21,434 nucleotides of DNA from Asterionellopsis glacialis (Eukaryota; Bacillariophyta; Plagiogrammaphyceae; Rhaphoneidales; Asterionellopsidaceae): positions 1-21,434 of the forward strand of contig WKLE02002458.1 in the NCBI GenBank assembly GCA_014885115.2, written 5' to 3'. Below, one piece after another: positions 19,661 to 21,434 of the stretch (position 1 is the stretch's first letter; every line of letters begins with the position of its first letter). The position numbers and the translations under genes are program-made. Under the pieces are notes generated by a model. That model did not search any database. It was given only the letters and a program-made list of their open reading frames with translations, and was not told the origin of the DNA.

Positions 19661-19705
19661 TTGTTTGTTTGTTTTCTAGCATTCATAACATAGTGAAGTG
19701 AAGTA

Positions 19706-20117
19706 TCAGAAATCATAGCATAGAGTCCACAAGAGAACAATTTCTGTGTCTTGTTGTATATCAAATTTAAGCTTCTGATTTTCTCAAAGCAAAGACTCTT
19801 TATCCTGGGCTGTTGCAAACACAATTCATTTGTTTCATAGGTAATTGTATCTCATTACTTGAATTTTTCAGTGAACAATTATCTTTACAGAATTTGAATT
19901 GTCCTGATAAAACTGTTACATTTCAGAAATCATAGAACAGAGTCCAAAAGAGAACAATTTGTGTTATTTGGTAACGTTTTATTCTCAAGTGTCTTGTTGT
20001 ATATCAAATCTTGGCTTCTGATTTTTGCAAAGCAAAGACTCTTTCATAGGTAATTGTATCTTGTCACTTGAATTTTTCAGTGAACAATTATCTTAACGGC
20101 ATTTGAATTTGTCCTGG
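19706..20117 (+). repeat. Tandem pair of about 200-bp direct repeats
   Basis: Copy A is 19706-19907 and copy B 19923-20117. Shared blocks in order are TCAGAAATCATAG, AGAGAACAATTT, GTGTCTTGTTGTATATCAAA, CTTCTGATTTT, GCAAAGCAAAGACTCTTT-like, CATAGGTAATTGTATCT, CACTTGAATTTTTCAGTGAA and AATTGTCCTG-like. Copy A has about 30 extra bases after ACTCTTTAT; copy B has about 26 extra bases after the GAGAACAATTT block. The pair ends 49 bp before the ATG at 20167, so it may be a duplicated upstream regulatory or non-coding region of that ORF. Confidence 0.85.
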
Positions 20118-20166
20118 TATCTGTAAAAATTTCATTTTAGCATTTTGTATCTAATGAGAAAATCTC

Positions 20167-20673
20167 ATGATTGATTTTGAAAGTTTCTTTGTGTCATCGA
20201 CAATGAAAAAACGTTTGTTGAATAACAGCAAGGCAACAATCAACAGTGCTGGGATCTATGAAATCCCCCTGAATGATTTTCTTGACCAAAGTTCCCAAGA
20301 AATCAATGCTTCAGAATTTCTCCAATGTTTAGCATCAAGAGAGCAAGCACAAAACAAGAAAGGCAAGAGGAAACATTGGTTTAGTGTTTCCATTGTTCAA
20401 AGTACATATTTCTTTGATGAAGTGGAAGGCTTTCAAGTTGGAAAAAGTGAAGTCAACCCTACAAACAAGATTCCTCTGTCTAAAGTATTTGCTGACAGAA
20501 TTAATCTTTTCTTTCACAAGATTTTCATACATCCTGAAAAATGTTGGTTAGAAAAGTCAACAGGCTTGTCTGCCTTCATCATCCTTCATGAATCACCACC
20601 TCCAGGAACTTCCCAAGACACCAAGGTCTATTTTCCAAAAATCCATATTTTGGGTTGCCTTGCTAACTTTTGA
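20167..20673 (+). CDS. Unknown 168-residue protein, intact ORF
   Basis: This is the best intact ATG-started ORF outside the retroelements. I do not recognise it. The N terminus is mixed (MIDFESFFVSSTMKKRLL), followed by a short regular segment (AGIYEIPLNDFLDQ), a Lys/Arg-rich patch (NKKGKRKHWF), a hydrophobic and aromatic middle (STYFFDEVEGF), FADRINLFFHKIFIHPEKCW, and a C terminus ending LHESPPPG...VYFPKIHILGCL. No signal peptide, membrane segment or zinc motif is apparent. Its 3' end overlaps the convergent minus-strand frame ending at 20663 by about 11 bp. It follows tandem direct repeats, which may be its upstream region. It could be a single-exon gene, one exon of a larger gene, or a piece of an unrecognised transposon. 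Whether it is expressed is unknown. Confidence 0.45.
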   Translation: MIDFESFFVSSTMKKRLLNNSKATINSAGIYEIPLNDFLDQSSQEINASEFLQCLASREQAQNKKGKRKHWFSVSIVQSTYFFDEVEGFQVGKSEVNPTNKIPLSKVFADRINLFFHKIFIHPEKCWLEKSTGLSAFIILHESPPPGTSQDTKVYFPKIHILGCLANF

Positions 20674-21434
20674 ACTGACAACAACATCTTCTTAATTCTT
20701 TTGACGTGCCCCAGCTTTTTATCCTAAGGGCACAAACAATCTCATTACCTGCAAGGAAACAAACATCTTGATTTGATGCCAAAGTATAAATGGGCTTTCC
20801 TTTATCATTGTGTTCCACATCTGCTAATGATAAAAAAACAGAATGCTGTACTAGTTACTTGATTGACTTTGTCACAACCACATACAATCCAGGATTGTAA
20901 TTCATTCCATTTTTGGAATGAGATATTTCTATAATGCACCATAGTTTTGCTATTCTGGCTTTGTCACAACCATATTCAATTCAGGATTGTAATTCATTCC
21001 ATTTTTGGAATGAGATATTTCTATAAAGCACCATAGTTTTGCTATTCTGGCTTTATCACAACCACATACAATCCATGATAGTAGTTCATTCCATTTTTGG
21101 AATGAGATGTTTCCATAAAGCACCATAGTTTTGCTATTCTGGCATACATCATCTGTGGTGTTTTGTAATAACAAAAAAACATTCCATGAATTCTTAGAAC
21201 AATAGGATGCATGTGCTCTAAACAAAACTCCATTTAGCAAATACATATCAGTTCCAATAGTTAGTGAAGCAACAACTACATCTCCTAACACTGACTCTCC
21301 CAGAAACTGCACCAAATTTGAATTCATGGCGTATGGTTTGTGATAGGAAAATTTAATGTTGTATTTTATGCCATCATCTGATAGAATAACATCCAGCTTG
21401 CATTTTGTACCACCTAATGAATTGATAAATATAT
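20663..21434 (-). pseudogene. Partial unknown gene entering from the right edge, split by tandem repeats
   Basis: The frame is open from the window edge (about 21432) through TKCKLDVILSDDGIKYNIKF, FLGESVLGDVVVASLTIGTD and YLLNGVLFRAHASYC to QNTTDD at about 21148, then runs into three 92-bp repeats and stops at 20950. Beyond the repeats another open segment (20845 to TAG 20665-20663) reads SLADVEHNDKGKPIYTLAS, DVCFLAGNEIVCALRIKSWG. The two parts look like one protein. They are joined either by a frameshift at the A7/T7 run (20832-20838) plus an expanded repeat, or by an intron with a GTATGC donor at 21147 and a TTTTTTTATCATTAG acceptor ending at 20824. The intron option needs a one-base phase correction (donor phase 0, downstream frame phase 1). 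The family is unknown; the true start lies outside the window. Confidence 0.45.
20867..21142 (+). repeat. Three tandem copies of a 92-bp unit with an internal hairpin
   Basis: Copies are at 20867-20958, 20959-21050 and 21051-21142, each beginning CTTTGTCACAACCA (CTTTATC in the third) and ending CATAGTTTTGCTATTCTGG. The first two differ at only a few bases; the third is more diverged. Each contains CATTCCA-TTTT-TGGAATG, a perfect 7-bp stem with a T4 loop. 92 is not a multiple of three, so the array cannot be translated as an in-frame protein repeat. Confidence 0.92.

Noticed and set aside
20867..21142. CRISPR array
   Set aside because: The 92-bp units are contiguous tandem copies without unique spacers, in a eukaryotic context.

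Overview
The window looks like eukaryotic nuclear DNA, most likely from a diatom or a related stramenopile. I infer this from three things. The retroelement proteins are of kinds I associate with diatom genomes (recalled from family knowledge, not searched). Two short GT-AG introns of about 80 nt can be read. The background is AT-rich, with no bacterial operon structure. No conventional host gene can be named. Nearly everything recognisable is transposon-derived and decayed.

Layout. 1-2551 is the 3' part of a LINE-type retrotransposon: end of the RT region, RNase H, a C-terminal zinc motif, a short 3' UTR with a hairpin, AATAAA and an A10 tail. 2983-3657 is a fragment of a different reverse-transcriptase family in very G-poor sequence. 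4748-5833 (+) is a two-exon gene of an unnamed family with a C-terminal GW motif. 6290-10207 is a nearly full-length but broken tyrosine-recombinase (DIRS-like) retroelement: CCCH zinc-finger gag, RT-RNase H, then a recombinase. 11461 to about 16668 is the 5' part of a second LINE of the same type as the first: gag-like ORF1 with coiled coil, endonuclease, and RT up to just after the palm. 17234-18560 (-) is a second, pseudogenised member of the GW family. 19592-20117 holds direct repeats. 20167-20673 (+) is an intact ORF of unknown function. 20663-21434 (-) is a partial unknown gene that enters from the right edge and is interrupted by three 92-bp tandem repeats.

The genes do not form a pathway. 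Within each retroelement the parts belong together: capsid-like ORF, then polymerase, then the integration enzyme. The least explained content is the pair of GW-family genes on opposite strands about 11 kb apart. They share domain order and a phase-1 intron of 79 versus 83 nt, and one of them carries a canonical -1 frameshift heptamer directly before a stop. All identifications rest on motifs read by eye; no database search was possible.
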